Assembly (NCBI GenBank): GCA_032433595.1
Contig: JASWJB010000091.1
Span: 62,001 to 126,000 of the forward strand
Reading direction: 5' to 3'
DNA from: Conoideocrella luteorostrata
Lineage: Eukaryota; Ascomycota; Sordariomycetes; Hypocreales; Clavicipitaceae
DNA: 64,000 bases
Shown here piece by piece: positions 10,074 to 21,662 of the stretch. Each line of letters opens with the position of its first letter. Within the stretch, counting starts at the first letter, position 1. Position numbers and translations under genes: made by a program. The notes beneath the pieces were generated by a model. It saw only the letters and a program-made list of their open reading frames with translations. It was not told the DNA's origin and ran no database searches.

Positions 10074-11522
10074 TCAGCTCGCAGGCAAAATAAACTCCGT
10101 CCCAGTTTTGTCCTGTGTTACATCATAACCTGTCCTCAATGTCACTCGGAGAGGCGACATAATGAACTGACACACTCGATGTGCGTTGCAGATAAACTTG
10201 CCAAAAATACATTCGCAACCAGCCTCCAGTGGCGCCAGTAGCACCCCTTGTTCCTCAAGACGCATTTTTTCTACGATAACTTCCACATAAAAGACGCTGT
10301 CGAAAATCCCATCTTGAAATGGATATGTCTGGAGAATCTCAACAGCGTTGCGTCGGATGGACGGAACACGGCTGAAGCAGCCAACTGCCACCAACGGCAG
10401 CCCAATGAGTGATCGAAACTGAGATGAATCAGGTAGATATGTCTTTCCGTTCCCAGTGTTCCAATGTTTAGAGGCCTCTAGCTCTTCAAACAAGTGCCTG
10501 CAAAGGCTAGTGATGCCTTCAAAATTCTTACTAAACTCATCCCAAGCAATCTCCCCTGAAACAGTATCCACACAAGTCATCGCTTCTAATGTAAGCTCTA
10601 GCACACGCATTGTAGATCTTCGGACTGCCTCGATCCGGCCGGCTTCGTTAGTATGGTCTACTGGTTTCATAGAAGCTTGAAGGTCGTGAAATTTCCTTTG
10701 CCAAGTCCTGAAAGGTAGCCGCAATGTCTGGCATTTATCTGCTATGAATTGCATTTTAATATCTCCAAAAGGCGATGCATATGATCTAACTATCCCCTTC
10801 CATTTAGTATCGATATAAAGCAGTTCCAAGTAAGCGTCAACGGATGAGGAAAAGGGCACTTCAGATAAGATAGCAGACTCATATTGATGAGTCGTGGAAC
10901 TGACGAGCTTAAATGGCGTCAGCAACGCCGTCACCTCTAGACGCCGGAACTGGACATCAATTGAAGCGACGGTTGCCACACAATTAAAAAATCGTTCAGG
11001 CTTGGAAGTGCCTCGGCTGTCTTCCCAAGGCTGCCAAACTTTGGATAAACAGAGCCCATTGCGAATATGTGTCACCGCTTCAGCCTGGTTTCCACAGAGA
11101 GCAGAGTAGCGGATAAGGAGAATGCAGGTGAATAATATCATCTCGTGGTCGGCGAATGTCGCTGTCGAAGACAGTACATTTATAAGGTATTGAATGGACC
11201 TGTTGTATTGCTTCAACGCATATCCATAAAGACCAGTCTCTTGGTCTCGTGCAATCGGATCCTTTCCGTTTTCTTTCATGAGTATCAGGCTTTTTAGCGT
11301 GGCAATAGCAACCGCGGCATGCCAAACAGAAGGATACACCTGGCTCGCCTGAGGTATGACGGTGGACCAAAAGTGCTCGTCAAAGACATCGAACATATCG
11401 GGGAGAGTTTGGTGCCGGAATATATAAAACATGTGCCTCTCTTTGAGCGGTGGTTGATATGAAAAGGGTGTGGTGATGTAGTTTGGCTGAGCAGGCAAAA
11501 GCAGCAACTGAGATGAAGACAT
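10074..11522 (-). CDS. Fungal transcription-factor-like protein (Fungal_trans_2 type), 482 aa
   Basis: A single long minus-strand exon. The sequence is helical and Leu/Trp-rich throughout. Features include HMFYIFRHQTLPDMFDVFD near residue 30, then WSTVIPQASQVYPSVWHAAV, and LYGYALKQYNRSIQYLINVL near residue 100. This is the layout of the middle homology region of fungal C6 regulators, where the protein reacts to peers and nutrients rather than touching DNA. No Zn2Cys6 cluster (CX2CX6C) is present at the N-terminus, nor visible just upstream. The protein is therefore either a regulator-like protein without a DNA-binding domain, as is common in ascomycetes, or has a lost first exon. The call rests on overall resemblance, so the family name is moderate confidence while the gene itself is well supported by length. 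Confidence 0.75.
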   Translation of the reverse strand: MSSSQLLLLPAQPNYITTPFSYQPPLKERHMFYIFRHQTLPDMFDVFDEHFWSTVIPQASQVYPSVWHAAVAIATLKSLILMKENGKDPIARDQETGLYGYALKQYNRSIQYLINVLSSTATFADHEMILFTCILLIRYSALCGNQAEAVTHIRNGLCLSKVWQPWEDSRGTSKPERFFNCVATVASIDVQFRRLEVTALLTPFKLVSSTTHQYESAILSEVPFSSSVDAYLELLYIDTKWKGIVRSYASPFGDIKMQFIADKCQTLRLPFRTWQRKFHDLQASMKPVDHTNEAGRIEAVRRSTMRVLELTLEAMTCVDTVSGEIAWDEFSKNFEGITSLCRHLFEELEASKHWNTGNGKTYLPDSSQFRSLIGLPLVAVGCFSRVPSIRRNAVEILQTYPFQDGIFDSVFYVEVIVEKMRLEEQGVLLAPLEAGCECIFGKFICNAHRVCQFIMSPLRVTLRTGYDVTQDKTGTEFILPAS

Positions 11523-12290
11523 TCTTTGCAGACTATATTTATCTCCGGTGCATTCTAAACCGGCGATAATGCACCTGTTACAAGATGGTTTGCTCTCGTC
11601 GCATTTAAGATGGCGGTGACTTAGTGACGTGGTAAAAAGAGTTAGCTAGACATAGGCGAAGGTACAATCATTTGAAGAGACCAGCTTTGACGCACCGACA
11701 TGTCGCACAGCCCGTGCGAACTTTGGGAGCCCATCTTCTCTTTCTAGCGATGTTGTAAGGCATTTTTAATGCCTTGGTGGCTATGATGCCACGTCACACC
11801 ACGCACTCTGTTGCAAATCAATCAAAGTCAGAACAGGGAAGCAGCTGGGCGGGGATGATTTTAAGTGATGAGGGCTAAAGTCACGGGGCGGGGACTTATT
11901 GGGGCTTATTCTCGACTGGAATGTGGAACAGACAGTGCTATCAACCAGCGCTACCACCCTTGTCTATTGTACTAGTAGTTATGATGGGCCGGCGTGGAGA
12001 AGTTTCAACAGCAAGCGCCATCTTCCCTGCGCATCGAGATCGCATCTGTGTTAATGCCGATCTCACAGCCGCTGTATGCCAAGGAGCTCCTTGCGTATCT
12101 GCCGACCACATAGGTTTGGGAGACCGAAATGGATACTGGCAGTACTTTATACCACCACTAAACGAAGGGATTTAATCCAACCCTACAAGGATTGGCAGGA
12201 CAAATCAACTCTACATGGGTCATGCATTTTTCCCAAGATACAAAAACCGTGGCTGAAGGTTCCCAAGGGTCGATTATTCACTTAAAGGTG
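11523..12290. other. Intergenic, no supported gene
   Basis: The upstream region of the regulator gene. Short open frames on the + strand (e.g. 11921-12175) show no homology or splice context that I recognise. Confidence 0.5.
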
Positions 12291-12539
12291 TCAGATTATA
12301 GGGAGAGGTTCAAATTGATATGCATTGGTGGGAAGAGTGGTGTTACATTGATGATAAACTAAGAATTCCTCATCTGACGGCCCTGCCTTAGGTCTCTGTT
12401 CTAGCCCCAGAGGCCACGTAAGCTTTCTCTCACAGCCCGTGTATCCACACATCCGGTCCACACACACACCCGTGCAATCCAACATACCCACGTCCAATGG
12501 TTCATTCGTGCCAACTCTCCACTGCTTAAATTGCTCCAT
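12291..12539 (-). CDS. Small Cys-containing hypothetical ORF, 82 aa
   Basis: A minus-strand ATG-to-TAA frame with a cluster of cysteines (DCTGVCVDRMCGYTGCERK near residues 21-39). No clear signal peptide is seen. It could be a small gene, or an exon downstream of the Cys-rich membrane protein, but that gene already has a good stop at 12648. Weak evidence. Confidence 0.22.
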   Translation of the reverse strand: MEQFKQWRVGTNEPLDVGMLDCTGVCVDRMCGYTGCERKLTWPLGLEQRPKAGPSDEEFLVYHQCNTTLPTNAYQFEPLPII

Positions 12540-12647
12540 GATCCTGATTTACATAACGTAACAGAAGCGAGCGCTGGAGGATGTCGTAAGGCACTCCCGT
12601 CGGCACCCAGTCCTTATCTAAAGTAGCGACTACTCCAAATGACATAG

Positions 12648-13556
12648 CTATGTTGACAACTCCGAGTGATGTGTTTGATTGCCTTCTAGTTCACGTGGTA
12701 ATGGAACGGATGACCTATTATCCACCATCTCCTTATGATATCCCTCGGCATCTAGTGCTGACGCACTGTGGGTAATGATTTGTCGTTTCTTTCGTCTCCG
12801 GAGAATGACAAGCGCTGTTATTCCACCGATAGCAATTACACCCACTGGTACGCCGACTCCAGCACCAATTTTAACAGCGCTGCTATCCTCATTATGGCTA
12901 TTCGAGTCTGGAGACGAAGTCGTAAAAACTGGCCTAACTGGAGTGGATGCAGTCGAAATATCTGAAGAACTAACCAAGGCGGCACTCGTCGTGGAAGCCA
13001 TTTGATAGCCGGGAGATGTACGATCCGGACCCCATGAAAAGGTTGTCGAGGCGGGGACCTTACCAATGTTTCCTGTCACGTCAAGAAAAACGCCGCGTTT
13101 ATCAGAGCAACATTGGGCATCGTCGTTGCAGCAGAGAGAGCCATCCAAACACACAGTGACTCGGGGGAAAAATTGAGTCTCGTCTTGAGATTAGATTCCA
13201 TTTTATTAGCATGTGAACATGTTTTATAAACGCTCATTCCTAATATGCCTGGTAATACACATTGACTACTTACTGTAATGGCACAACTGAGCGCACTGCC
13301 CACTCCGCCATGATTCGACCACACATGGCCCTCTCACGAAAAAATTGTCGTTAGGCTTTTTACACAGCCTGTTCGAAAAGCACGTTGAATCCGGACCGCA
13401 ACAGGCATCGGATCCCGGGCAACGGGTGTTGTTGGCGTATGCCTTCCCGCTGTAGCCATAGCAGGTCACAAGGTTGAGATTGCCGACTGCCTGAACTAGA
13501 TGTATAACGTCGGTCACGGTCACTAGGCCGAGCACTCCGCTCCTCAAACTCAGCAT
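12648..13556 (-). CDS. Cys-rich type I membrane protein, about 264 aa, one intron
   Basis: Exon 1 runs 13556-13274 and ends at a GTAAGT donor. Exon 2 runs 13159-12648 after an acceptor at CCCGAG. Removing the 114-nt intron joins the frame. The N-terminus is hydrophobic (secretion signal). The ectodomain has many Cys pairs (TRCPGSDACCGPDSTC, then LCCNDDAQCCSDKRG) followed by a Ser/Thr-rich stalk. A single transmembrane helix comes next (GVPVGVIAIGGITALVIL) with a basic stop-transfer sequence (RRRKKR) and a short cytoplasmic tail of about 50 residues. This layout fits fungal cell-surface or wall-associated proteins with a Mid2/WSC-like shape. I do not assign a ligand or pathway. Confidence 0.7.
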
Positions 13557-14239
13557 GGTGGCGTGAGCCTGGGCCGGCGAAGAGGAGCAGAAGCTTTGCT
13601 GGGGTGATAGAGCTGCTCTGGTAGCGATTTATGAGCGACTAGGCACGGTGGCAATTTCCACCAAACGAAGACACAGACGGAGAAAGTGACAAAACGGGGC
13701 AATATGTTCAAGGGAGAGATGTGGTGATGCTTTCTAGCTCAGGAAATAACCTTTTGACTTCGAGGACTTGGGGGACAAGTCGGTATGTGTGCCTGAATGG
13801 TGAGGCTTCCGCATTGCACTGATTCGGTTGCGCGTCTGTCGTCCCAACACTATTTTGTAGCAAATGAAAACAAGGCTGGGGCTGCCGGGGGATCCGGTAT
13901 TTTACTTATTCTAGCCATTAGGCACTGTTAGAAGAATGAAACATGTCGAATCATTTTGACACCTATGTCTGACGCAGAAGAAGGACGGCCCAATCTTCCT
14001 GCGCCAATACCCCGTCATGCGGTGGAAAAAAAAAAAAACACGAGCCATCGTGGCCCACGCACCGCAACAACAACACTGAATTGAACTAGCCACAGCTATC
14101 GCATTTGAAGCACAATTCCAATAAAATTGATACTATTAGCTAGCTAATTCAATATTCTAATTTCTGTGCGTTTCTTATTCAATTCTATGCCGGAATCTAG
14201 TCATATAAGCATAAATTCAATCCAGCTATCATCAGTGCC
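13557..14239. other. Intergenic, no supported gene
   Basis: The promoter side of the Cys-rich membrane protein gene. It includes a poly-A run at about 14027-14038 and an AT-rich stretch at 14100-14220. No gene is recognised. Confidence 0.5.
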
Positions 14240-14476
14240 TTAAAAACGACTGCGCCAACCATCTTCCGCAAGCTCTAATAAATCGCCTTCTGACAAATGC
14301 GGCCATTTTATAACATCTCCAGATATAGAGAGCCAAGCACTTTCTATAAGAGCTAATTTCGGGCTTTGCAGGCAATTAAAAAAGTGATGTGCTAAACCAG
14401 ATATAGCCAGCAGCCTATTATGTTGCTGCTGTAGGGTTAGATCCACATATTGGGAAGTAATTTCTGACCATGCCAT
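14240..14476 (-). pseudogene. Possible HET-domain-type gene fragment
   Basis: A 78-codon minus-strand frame containing WSEITSQYVDLTLQQQHNRL followed by LAISGLAHHF. This resembles the W..I...Y....LT....RL.AISGLA segment of fungal heterokaryon-incompatibility (HET) proteins. The rest of such a protein (usually 500 residues or more) is absent on both sides, so it is treated as a relic. The assignment is from recollection of the motif only. Confidence 0.4.
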
Positions 14477-14739
14477 ATGGACGTCTTCGTGGTTTAAGAT
14501 GTCCGAGCTCTAGTGCTCGGAAGACTGTCAACAGCGTTTCCATGACCAGCGAAGGGTGTGTAAGTCTAGTCTGAGAGACACTGTAGTAAAGACAACTAAC
14601 TAAAAGAACAATTAACGAGGGATTCCAAGCTCTGTTTAGAAAAGTATCGTTGATTTATCTACGGAGCACTCCGTGTTGTCTGTCTGCTCCGGGACTAGGA
14701 CGTGGTCAGTCTCACAAAAGGTGTTGACCCCCCCTTGTG

Positions 14740-15430
14740 GAAACGCCAGCAACACTTGTAGACAAAGAGACGCCCTTGAGATCGCGACGGCAACAGCAGT
14801 ATCACGGGTAGCAGCAGTAGCAGTAGCAGTAGCAGCAGCCTGTTCCAGCTAGGTATGATGTCCCATGCTAATAACTTCTCTCCGGGCCCCGAGATTGACC
14901 GTAAAGAATACTCCGAAGCAGATAGTACTTGATGACCCAGTGAAGGGCCGGTACGGGCCAAGAGTTCTGACAGGAACATTTGCTTAGTTAGGGCCGGCGG
15001 GGAGGCGGCGTGGTTACTGGATTCTGGTCGTGTCATCTGAGCGTGCGCCGTCATACGGAGGACATCTGGCGGTGAGCTCAACTCCGCACCAAAAGCAACC
15101 AACAAAAATGGTGCCGCAATAACTACTCCGTACTCTATACGGAGTAGTGGTTGGTGGCTTGCAAGCATGGCCTAGATGTACCCCGTGCGCAGACCTCCTC
15201 CTGCAGCCGTCTCTTACGACCTCCATTCCTGGGCGAGACATCTGATCTATCAAATTCGGTGCACCATGCATCGGCGCTACGTACTCTGGCTAAGCCCATC
15301 ATCCCATCAGGTCAGACAAGAGCCGTGAAATAGCGGGCGTCACACTGCAGTAGCGCAACAGAACGAAACAGAAACCTTGTTATGCCGTACTTCTGGCCAA
15401 TGAGCAGGCGCCTTATCAAGGATTGCCTAA
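14740..15430 (-). repeat. Dispersed repeat, inverted relative to 45.95-46.37 kb
   Basis: Segments such as GATCTATCAAATTCGGTGCA, TAGCGGGCGTCACACTGCAG and CAACAGAACGAAACAGAA match, in reverse complement, the sequence at about 45950-46370. Both copies carry a CAGTAG-type microsatellite (about 14812-14848 here). The other copy begins TGTTACGACCCTGG, which looks like a Ty3/gypsy-type LTR start. It is probably a retrotransposon fragment. It carries no gene. Confidence 0.6.
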
Positions 15431-15774
15431 TGGGCCGAGACGGCACAAATGGGGGCTGTCTCTGCTAACTAATCGACACATCACATAATAGTTGTCTCGC
15501 TCGTCTCCTTGAGGTAGCATAATGCACCGGGATAGCTACCTAAGGCCACTAAATTCAGGGAAATATGTCAGTCGCTGAAGGACTATATAGAAAGGTTACA
15601 GTGCTCCTCAGAGAAGGGATTTAGTTTATTACTAATCATTATTATTAATATTACTGCTTACGCTCTTTATTATATTTAAATGTATTTCTTCCTGCTAATT
15701 ACTACTATTGTAAATTACTCTCCTTTAATTACATATAAAGGCATGCAACGGAATAGTTATAAGACTAGTCCCCC
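15431..15774. repeat. Transition interval with LTR-like family B relic
   Basis: TAAGGCCACTAAATTCAGGG followed by CGCTGAAGGACTATATAGAA is shared with 61340-61410. The AT-rich sequence that follows (to about 15770) resembles 61440-61600 as a diverged, more AT-rich copy. No gene is seen. Confidence 0.45.
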
Positions 15775-15904
15775 ACGTAAGAAATGTCGCTGCTGCCGCC
15801 GATGATGATGCTGTTGCTGATGGTAATGCTGTTGCTGCTGCTGATGGAGTGGTCGGCAGAGGGCAAAAGTCAGCACTTAGGAGAGGGAAGAGTTAGCTGC
15901 TACA
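15775..15904 (+). repeat. Acidic-region remnant opening repeat block 2
   Basis: CGTAAGAAATGTCGCTGCTG and GATGATGATGCTGTTGCTG runs followed by a GGTCGGCAGAGGGCAAAAG spacer. This is a truncated piece of the module acidic region, joined directly to an array. Confidence 0.7.
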
Positions 15905-17150
15905 GTGCATAAAGCATTAGATATCAAAAGTTAGTTGACGAGCTCGTTGAAAGGTTTGATTCCCAGAAGACGTACAGGCGCCATTACAGCATTAGGTCGG
16001 TTGCACAGGGTGTTGTGCAAGTGGTTTGGACACCTCGTGCGGTCAAAATGCAATATATTTAATAATCTCCGTATATCTATCCAGCAAGAGGGAAATAGGT
16101 CAAGGTTGAAGGCTCGATATCGCCGTATAAATATCGTGGCCGAAAGGTGACCACGCTCCGTGCTTCCTATTGTGCTTGACGGCAGGATTCCAACAATTAG
16201 ACATTGTACATCAATCAAACGAGCTCGTTGAAAGGATTAAATTTCGGAAAATATACAGGCTTGAAGAAGTATCAGATATCGCAGGTTAATAATCTGACAA
16301 GCTTGTTGAAAGGCTCAAATTTCGGAAGACGTACAGGCTGCAAGAGGCATTCGATATCGCAAGTCGATCTGACGAGCCCGCTGAAAGGTTTAAATCTCAG
16401 AACATACAGGCGCTGCAAAAGACATCCATTATCGCAAGTTAAGCTGACGAGCTCGTCAAAATGTTCAATTCCCGAAAGACGTACAAGTACTACATATCGC
16501 AAGTTACCTGACGAGGACGATGAAACGGTTCTAATCTCGGAAGGCGTACAGGCATCCGATATTGCAGGTCAGTCTAATGAAATCGCTAAAAGATTCAAGC
16601 GCTGCAAGAAGCATAAGATCGCCGGTCAATCTGATGAGCTCGTGCAAGAGCTTCAGTTCTCGGAAGACATACAGGTGTCATCGAAACATCAGACATGGTA
16701 GGTCGATCTGACGAGTCCGTTGAAAAGGCTTGAATCTCGGGAGACGTAGAAGCATCATATATCGCAAGTCGATCTGATGAGACTGTTGAAAAGGTTAAAA
16801 TCTCGGAAGCCGTACAGGTATATGATATCGCAGGTTGATCTGATAAGCTCATTGAAACGTTCGAATGTCGGATGACATACAGGCTGCAAGAAGCATTAGG
16901 TATTGCAAGTCAGTTAACGAGGTCATCGACAGGTGTTAATATCGGAAGACGTACAGGCTCTACAAGAAGCATCGGTTGTCGCTGGTCAATCTGACGAGCT
17001 CATTGAAAGATTCAAATGTCGGATGATGTACAGGCGTTTCAAAAGCATCGCATCCATCAGATGTCGCAAGACAATCTGACAAAGACGATGAAAAGATTCA
17101 AGTCTCGCAAGACGTACGGGCGCTGCAGGAAGCATCACATCTCTCGCAAG
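15905..17150 (+). repeat. Degenerate tandem array of module 3, interrupted by a solo LTR
   Basis: Array units as elsewhere. One unit is split at 16005 by a solo LTR and resumes at 16196 with the duplicated ATTAG. An open stretch of 165 codons (16204-16701) covers several units and shows the shared frame most clearly, for example EGVQASDIAGQSNEIAKRF. Confidence 0.87.
16006..16195 (+). mobile_element. Solo LTR (family A), 190 bp, inside the array
   Basis: Begins GTCGGTTGCACAGGG, apparently lacking the first base of the TGTGGGTTGCAC end seen at 8671. It ends GGATTCCAACA. The 5-bp sequence ATTAG flanks it at 16001-16005 and 16196-16200. It shows that the array was already present when this retrotransposon moved. 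Confidence 0.8.
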
Positions 17151-17475
17151 TCCATGTGATGACGATGATGGGGTCCACAGGTCAGGATTCCAGTCAGGAA
17201 GACGGTCAGGAAGACGGTTGCAATAGAAGCTGTCGGCAAAGGGTAAAAGTCGGCACTTGGGAGCGGGAAGAGTCAGCTGGTAATGATGATGATGCTGCTG
17301 CCACCGATGATGAGACGACGCCTATGATGACGATGATTGCCACAAGTCGAAATTCTGGTCACGATAGTCGCGGTCGGAAGAGGAAGAAGTCAGATGCCGT
17401 TGTTGCTGCCGCCGCCGCTGCTGATAATGATAATGATACTACCCGCGCGAGGACGGTGGCGCCCGAGGTGCAATA
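17151..17475 (+). repeat. Acidic region of module 3 (short)
   Basis: The junction CAGGATTCCAGTCAGGAAGA and GATGATGATGCTGCTGCC runs end at VAPEVQ plus a TAA stop (17464-17475). About 320 bp, much shorter than in the module ending at 29435. Confidence 0.8.
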
Positions 17476-18285
17476 AAGCAGGGCTTGGTGGGAGCGCTAC
17501 GGGGCTCGTAGATAAAACAAGAATAACACAACAGCACGATAACAACCAGCGCACAAGATAGGATAATGCCTATTGCAAAAGATGAATAATAGCCTAGTAC
17601 ACAAGGAGTAATCAAAAGTAGGGCGTAAAACAAAACACCTGGTGAGTAATCTACGAAAAAGCTGCTTGGTTAGAAATTTAGCGATAAGGTGCTTGCAAGT
17701 AGCATGCAAGACATTATAGCTAGTAACACTATAACGAGCGATGACGGCAAGATATTTCCTAGTGAAACAGATATAAGAAATCGAGGCGTATATAATATAA
17801 TAAGAAGTAGCGCCGTAAATGTAATACATAGTGTGTAAACTACCAAAAACCAAGGTAGTCTCCCACCGGCACGGGGCTTACAAGCAATATACAAAATCAC
17901 AACCGGCAATACCATACCCGGCGTACTAGATAAAACCAAACCTAGGATAAAAGATACACAAGAGTCTAGCGCACGAGTTTCACTACATGTTAAGGCATAG
18001 AAAAAATCACCTGGCGGGCAATCGATCGAAATGAGGTCCTGCGCGCGGCTCACACGTCCAACCACCATAACTCGACGACCATTGCATGCAGCAGGCCTGA
18101 ATTTGGCGCAAAAGACTCCCAAAGATGCAGCGCACACTATACAGGTGAACATCACAGCGCTGCCGGTGCGCGCGGTATTTCTACGGCGGGAAGCATACAA
18201 AATGCCAGCGGGATGGGTGGTTCTTCGCTCGGGTTGTGAGCGGAAAAGGGAGGAGACTGTGAGGCGTTCTCTTGGGTCAGGCACT
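17476..18285 (+). repeat. Tail of module 3, no terminal hairpin
   Basis: Tail units and the GC-rich terminal unit (AATGCCAGCGGGATGGGTGG near 18200), then GGAGACTGTGAGGCGTTCTC joined directly to array sequence. The hairpin present after other tails is missing here. Confidence 0.78.
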
Positions 18286-19725
18286 GCAAAAGGCATCAGA
18301 TCGCATAATAATCTGACGAGCTCGTCGAAAAGGCTTTAAATCTCTGAAGACGTACAGGCTTCTAACATGGCAGGTTAATCTGATAAGCTCGTTCAAAGGT
18401 TCAATTCTCGAAAGACAGACAGGGGCAATGGAAGCATCACACATTATAGGTCCATATGACGAGCTTGTCGAAAGACTTACATCTCGGAAGGCGTACAGAC
18501 TGCAAAGAGCTCGTTGAAACGTTCGAATCTCTGAAGACGTAGGGGCTGAAAGAAGCATCGGATAACGCAAGCCAACCTAACGAGCTTGTTGAAAGGTTCA
18601 CAAATCGGAAGACATATAAGCGCTGAAAGAAGTGTCAGATCGCAGGGTCAAGCTAACGAGCTCGTTGAAAGGTTCAAGTGTCGGAAGACGTACAGGCATT
18701 ACAGGAAGCATCAGATATCGCAAGTAAATTTAACGAGCTCGTTAAAGGTTCAAACCTCTGAACATTCAGGCGCTCCAAGAACCATCAAATCGCAGGTCGA
18801 TCTGACGAGCTCGTTGAAAAGGTTCAAATGTCAGATGATGTACAAGCGCTACAAGAAGCATCGGATGCATCACATATCACCAGTCAGTCAACAAGCTTGT
18901 TGAAAGGTCTGATCTCGCGATACGTACAGGCTTCCAGAAGCATTCGATATCGCAAGCCAATCTAACGAGCTCGCTGAGAAGGCTTAAATCTCGGAAGATG
19001 TATAGGTGTTATCGAAGCTTCAGACATCGCAGGTTCATCTGACGAGCTTGTTCAAAGGTTTAATTCTCGGAAGACAAACAAGCGCTATTGAAGCATGAGA
19101 CATCATAGGTCGATCTGACGAGCTCGTTGAAAAAGCTCCATTCTCGGAAGACGTACCGGCCGCGGGAGGCATTCGATATCGCAGATCAATCTGACGAGCT
19201 CGCTGAAAGGTTTAAATCTCGAAATCTATAGGCGCTATAAGAGGCATCTGGTATCGCAAGTCAGCTAACAAGCTTGTCAAAAAAGTTCAAATCTCGGAAG
19301 ACCTACACCACAAGGAGCATCAGATATGGTAAGTCAGTGGACGAGCTGGTTGAAAGATTCGAATGTTAAACGCGTATAGGCTGCAAAAAGCATCAGGTAT
19401 TGCAAGTCACTTGACAAGGTCGTTCAATGGTTTAAATGTCGGAAGAAGGACAGGCGCTGAAAGAAGCATTAGATCGCAGGGTTATTCTGACGAGCTTGTT
19501 GAAAAGGGTCACATGTCGGGAGTCGTACACGCATCAAATATCGCGGGTCAATGTAACGAGCTCGTTGAAATGTTCGAATTTTGGATCACGTATAGGCTAA
19601 AAGAAGCGTTAGGTATTACAAGTCAGCTGACAAGCTCGTTGAACGGTTCAAATGTCGAAAGACGTACGGGCGTTCAAGAAGCATTGAATCTACCAAATAT
19701 CGCAAGGCAATCTGACAAGGAGGGT
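18286..19725 (+). repeat. Degenerate tandem array of module 4
   Basis: About 1.4 kb of array units, including 66-bp and 78-bp forms, in the same orientation as all others. Confidence 0.87.
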
Positions 19726-20180
19726 TAAGTCAGCCCTCGGGAGAGCAAAGAGGTAGCTGATGATGATGATGCCGCTGCCGGTGCTGATGATGCTGCTCAT
19801 GATTCCGTTGCTGCCCACGCAAAAAATGTCGCTGCTGCTGGCGATGATGATGCCGCTGCTGTTGATGGTGATGATGCCTTTGCTGCCGCTGATGATGCTG
19901 TTGCTGCTGCTGATGATGGCCACAGGCCAGGATTCTGGTCACGATAGTCACGGTCGGGAGGGGGAACAGTCAGATGTTGCTACCCACGCAAGAGATGCCG
20001 CTGCTGCTGATGAAGATGCTGTTGCTACTGCTGATGATGCTATTGTCGCTAATGAGGATGTTGGTGCTAACGCAAGAAATGACGCTGCTGCCGTTGATGA
20101 TGATGCTGCCGCTGTTGATGATGACGCTACTCCTGCTGCTGATGCTGCTGTCCACGTAAGAACAGCAGCGCCTAAGGTGC
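19726..20180 (+). repeat. Acidic region of module 4, longest intact frame
   Basis: From 19910 the + frame stays open for over 100 codons, through TGQDSGHDSHGREGEQSD, then DVATHARDAAAADEDAV, a DDDAAAVDDDA run, and HVRTAAPKVHEAG. It continues into the tail to a stop near 20248. This copy best preserves the presumed ancestral coding frame of the acidic region. No promoter or continuous link to the array frame remains. Confidence 0.7.
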
Positions 20181-20764
20181 ATGAAGCAGGGCTTGCGCGG
20201 TTGGGGTACCAGCGAGAGTTACGGGGCTGGTACGTAACACAAGAGTAACACAACAACACAGCGCAACAACCAGGACACAAGATGCAGAAAGATACAGCGC
20301 ATAAGGTGCACTCAAAATCAGGGCACAAAACAAGACACCTGGTGCGCAAACTATGAGAAACTTGCTTGGTCAGGAATCCAGCGACAGGGCTTACAGACCC
20401 AATAATACAACACAACATAACACAACACAACACGAATACCCCGAGGCAAACACAAACTAAGCCTGGCGTAAAAGATGGACAAGACTCCAGCGCACAGGGT
20501 GTAATTAAAGTCAAGGCATGAAGTAAAATACCTGGCGTGCAATTTGCTAGAAACAGCGCCAATAACCACAACTCGGCCACCAGCACTCCAACTGTCACCA
20601 AACCTGGCGCAAAAGATTAGTCGAAACACGATGCATTCAATTTAGGCAAAATGATGGCAGTCTCGACGCGCCCGGCAACTCTGCGGCGGGCTGCGCACAA
20701 AATGCCGGGGGGATAGGGTTTTTTTGATCGAGTTGAAAGCGGAAAAGGGAAGAGACTGTAAGGC
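20181..20764 (+). repeat. Tail of module 4
   Basis: Tail units with AACACAACATAACACAACAC-like runs and a terminal unit with CAACTCTGCGGCGGGCTGCG near 20680. Confidence 0.8.
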
Positions 20765-20823
20765 GTTTTCCGAGCAAGAGAGAAAGAAGGAGACCATGAA
20801 GACTAGTGTCCTTCTCGGAAAAC
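20765..20823. repeat. Short terminal hairpin of module 4
   Basis: GTTTTCCGAG (20765-20774) is the exact reverse complement of CTCGGAAAAC (20814-20823). The right arm doubles as the first segment of the next array unit. Confidence 0.75.
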
Positions 20824-21170
20824 GTATAGCGCTGCGAAAAGCATCAGGTATTGCAAATCAGTTGATGAGTTCGTTGAAAGGTTCTACTGTCGGAAGACGT
20901 ACAGGCGTTGCAGGAAGCATCAGATCGCAGAATTAATTTGACAAGCTCACTGAAAAGGCTCAAATCTCAGAAGACGTACGGATGCTACAAAAGCATTAGA
21001 GATCGTAGTTCAATTTGACGAGTTGGTTCAAAGGTTCAAATGTCGGACGACGTACGGGGATCTGATATCGCGGGTTGATGTAGCGAGCTCGTTGAATGGT
21101 ACGGGCGCTGCAAGAAGCATCAGATCCATCAGATATCGTGAGGCAATTTGACGAATACGATTTGCAGCTC
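20824..21170 (+). repeat. Short tandem array of module 5
   Basis: About five array units, ending with the GATCCATCAGATATCGTGAG variant that precedes module junctions elsewhere. The acidic region is almost absent after it. Confidence 0.8.
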
Positions 21171-21460
21171 CTGCTAATGTTGCCCACCAAAGAACAGCAC
21201 CATGCAGGTTTCAATAGAACAGGGCTTGGTTGGAGCCATACAGGGCTCGTACATAGCACAAGAGTGACACAACAACAACACAGCACAATAGCCAGTGCAC
21301 AAGATAGGACAATGCCTAGTTCAAAACATACGGAGAATCGCGACATATATAATGCAACGGCGAGCACCGCCCTAAATACAATGTCTAGTCCGTAAGCTGC
21401 TAAAAACTGTGCTTAGTCTTGGTCGGGCCAGCGACCAGGGGCCTACAAGCACCATGCAAC
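21171..21460 (+). repeat. Left part of module 5 tail, broken by the F-box island
   Basis: Begins with CCCACCAAAGAACAGCACCA (acidic-region end) and runs into tail units up to CAACACGCAATACAG. Unrelated sequence with a gene follows. The terminal tail unit reappears after 23425. Confidence 0.7.
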
Positions 21461-21662
21461 ACGCAATACAGCATATGCCCAGCTTTGATGAGGCCATTTT
21501 GAAGTCGAGCCCAATATATGTTCCGTTGGAGCAACTCGTTGCCGTGTACGGAGAAGTCCAGCTTCATTGGGAGGGCCAAAATACTAGAGCCAATACTGAG
21601 CTCTCTGTCCTGCCTGTTGTACCTATTTCACCACCACCCAGTCTACCTCCGAGACTCTATAG

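Noticed and set aside
10456..11109. Plus-strand frames within the regulator gene
   Set aside because: Antisense shadows of the 482-residue minus-strand reading frame.
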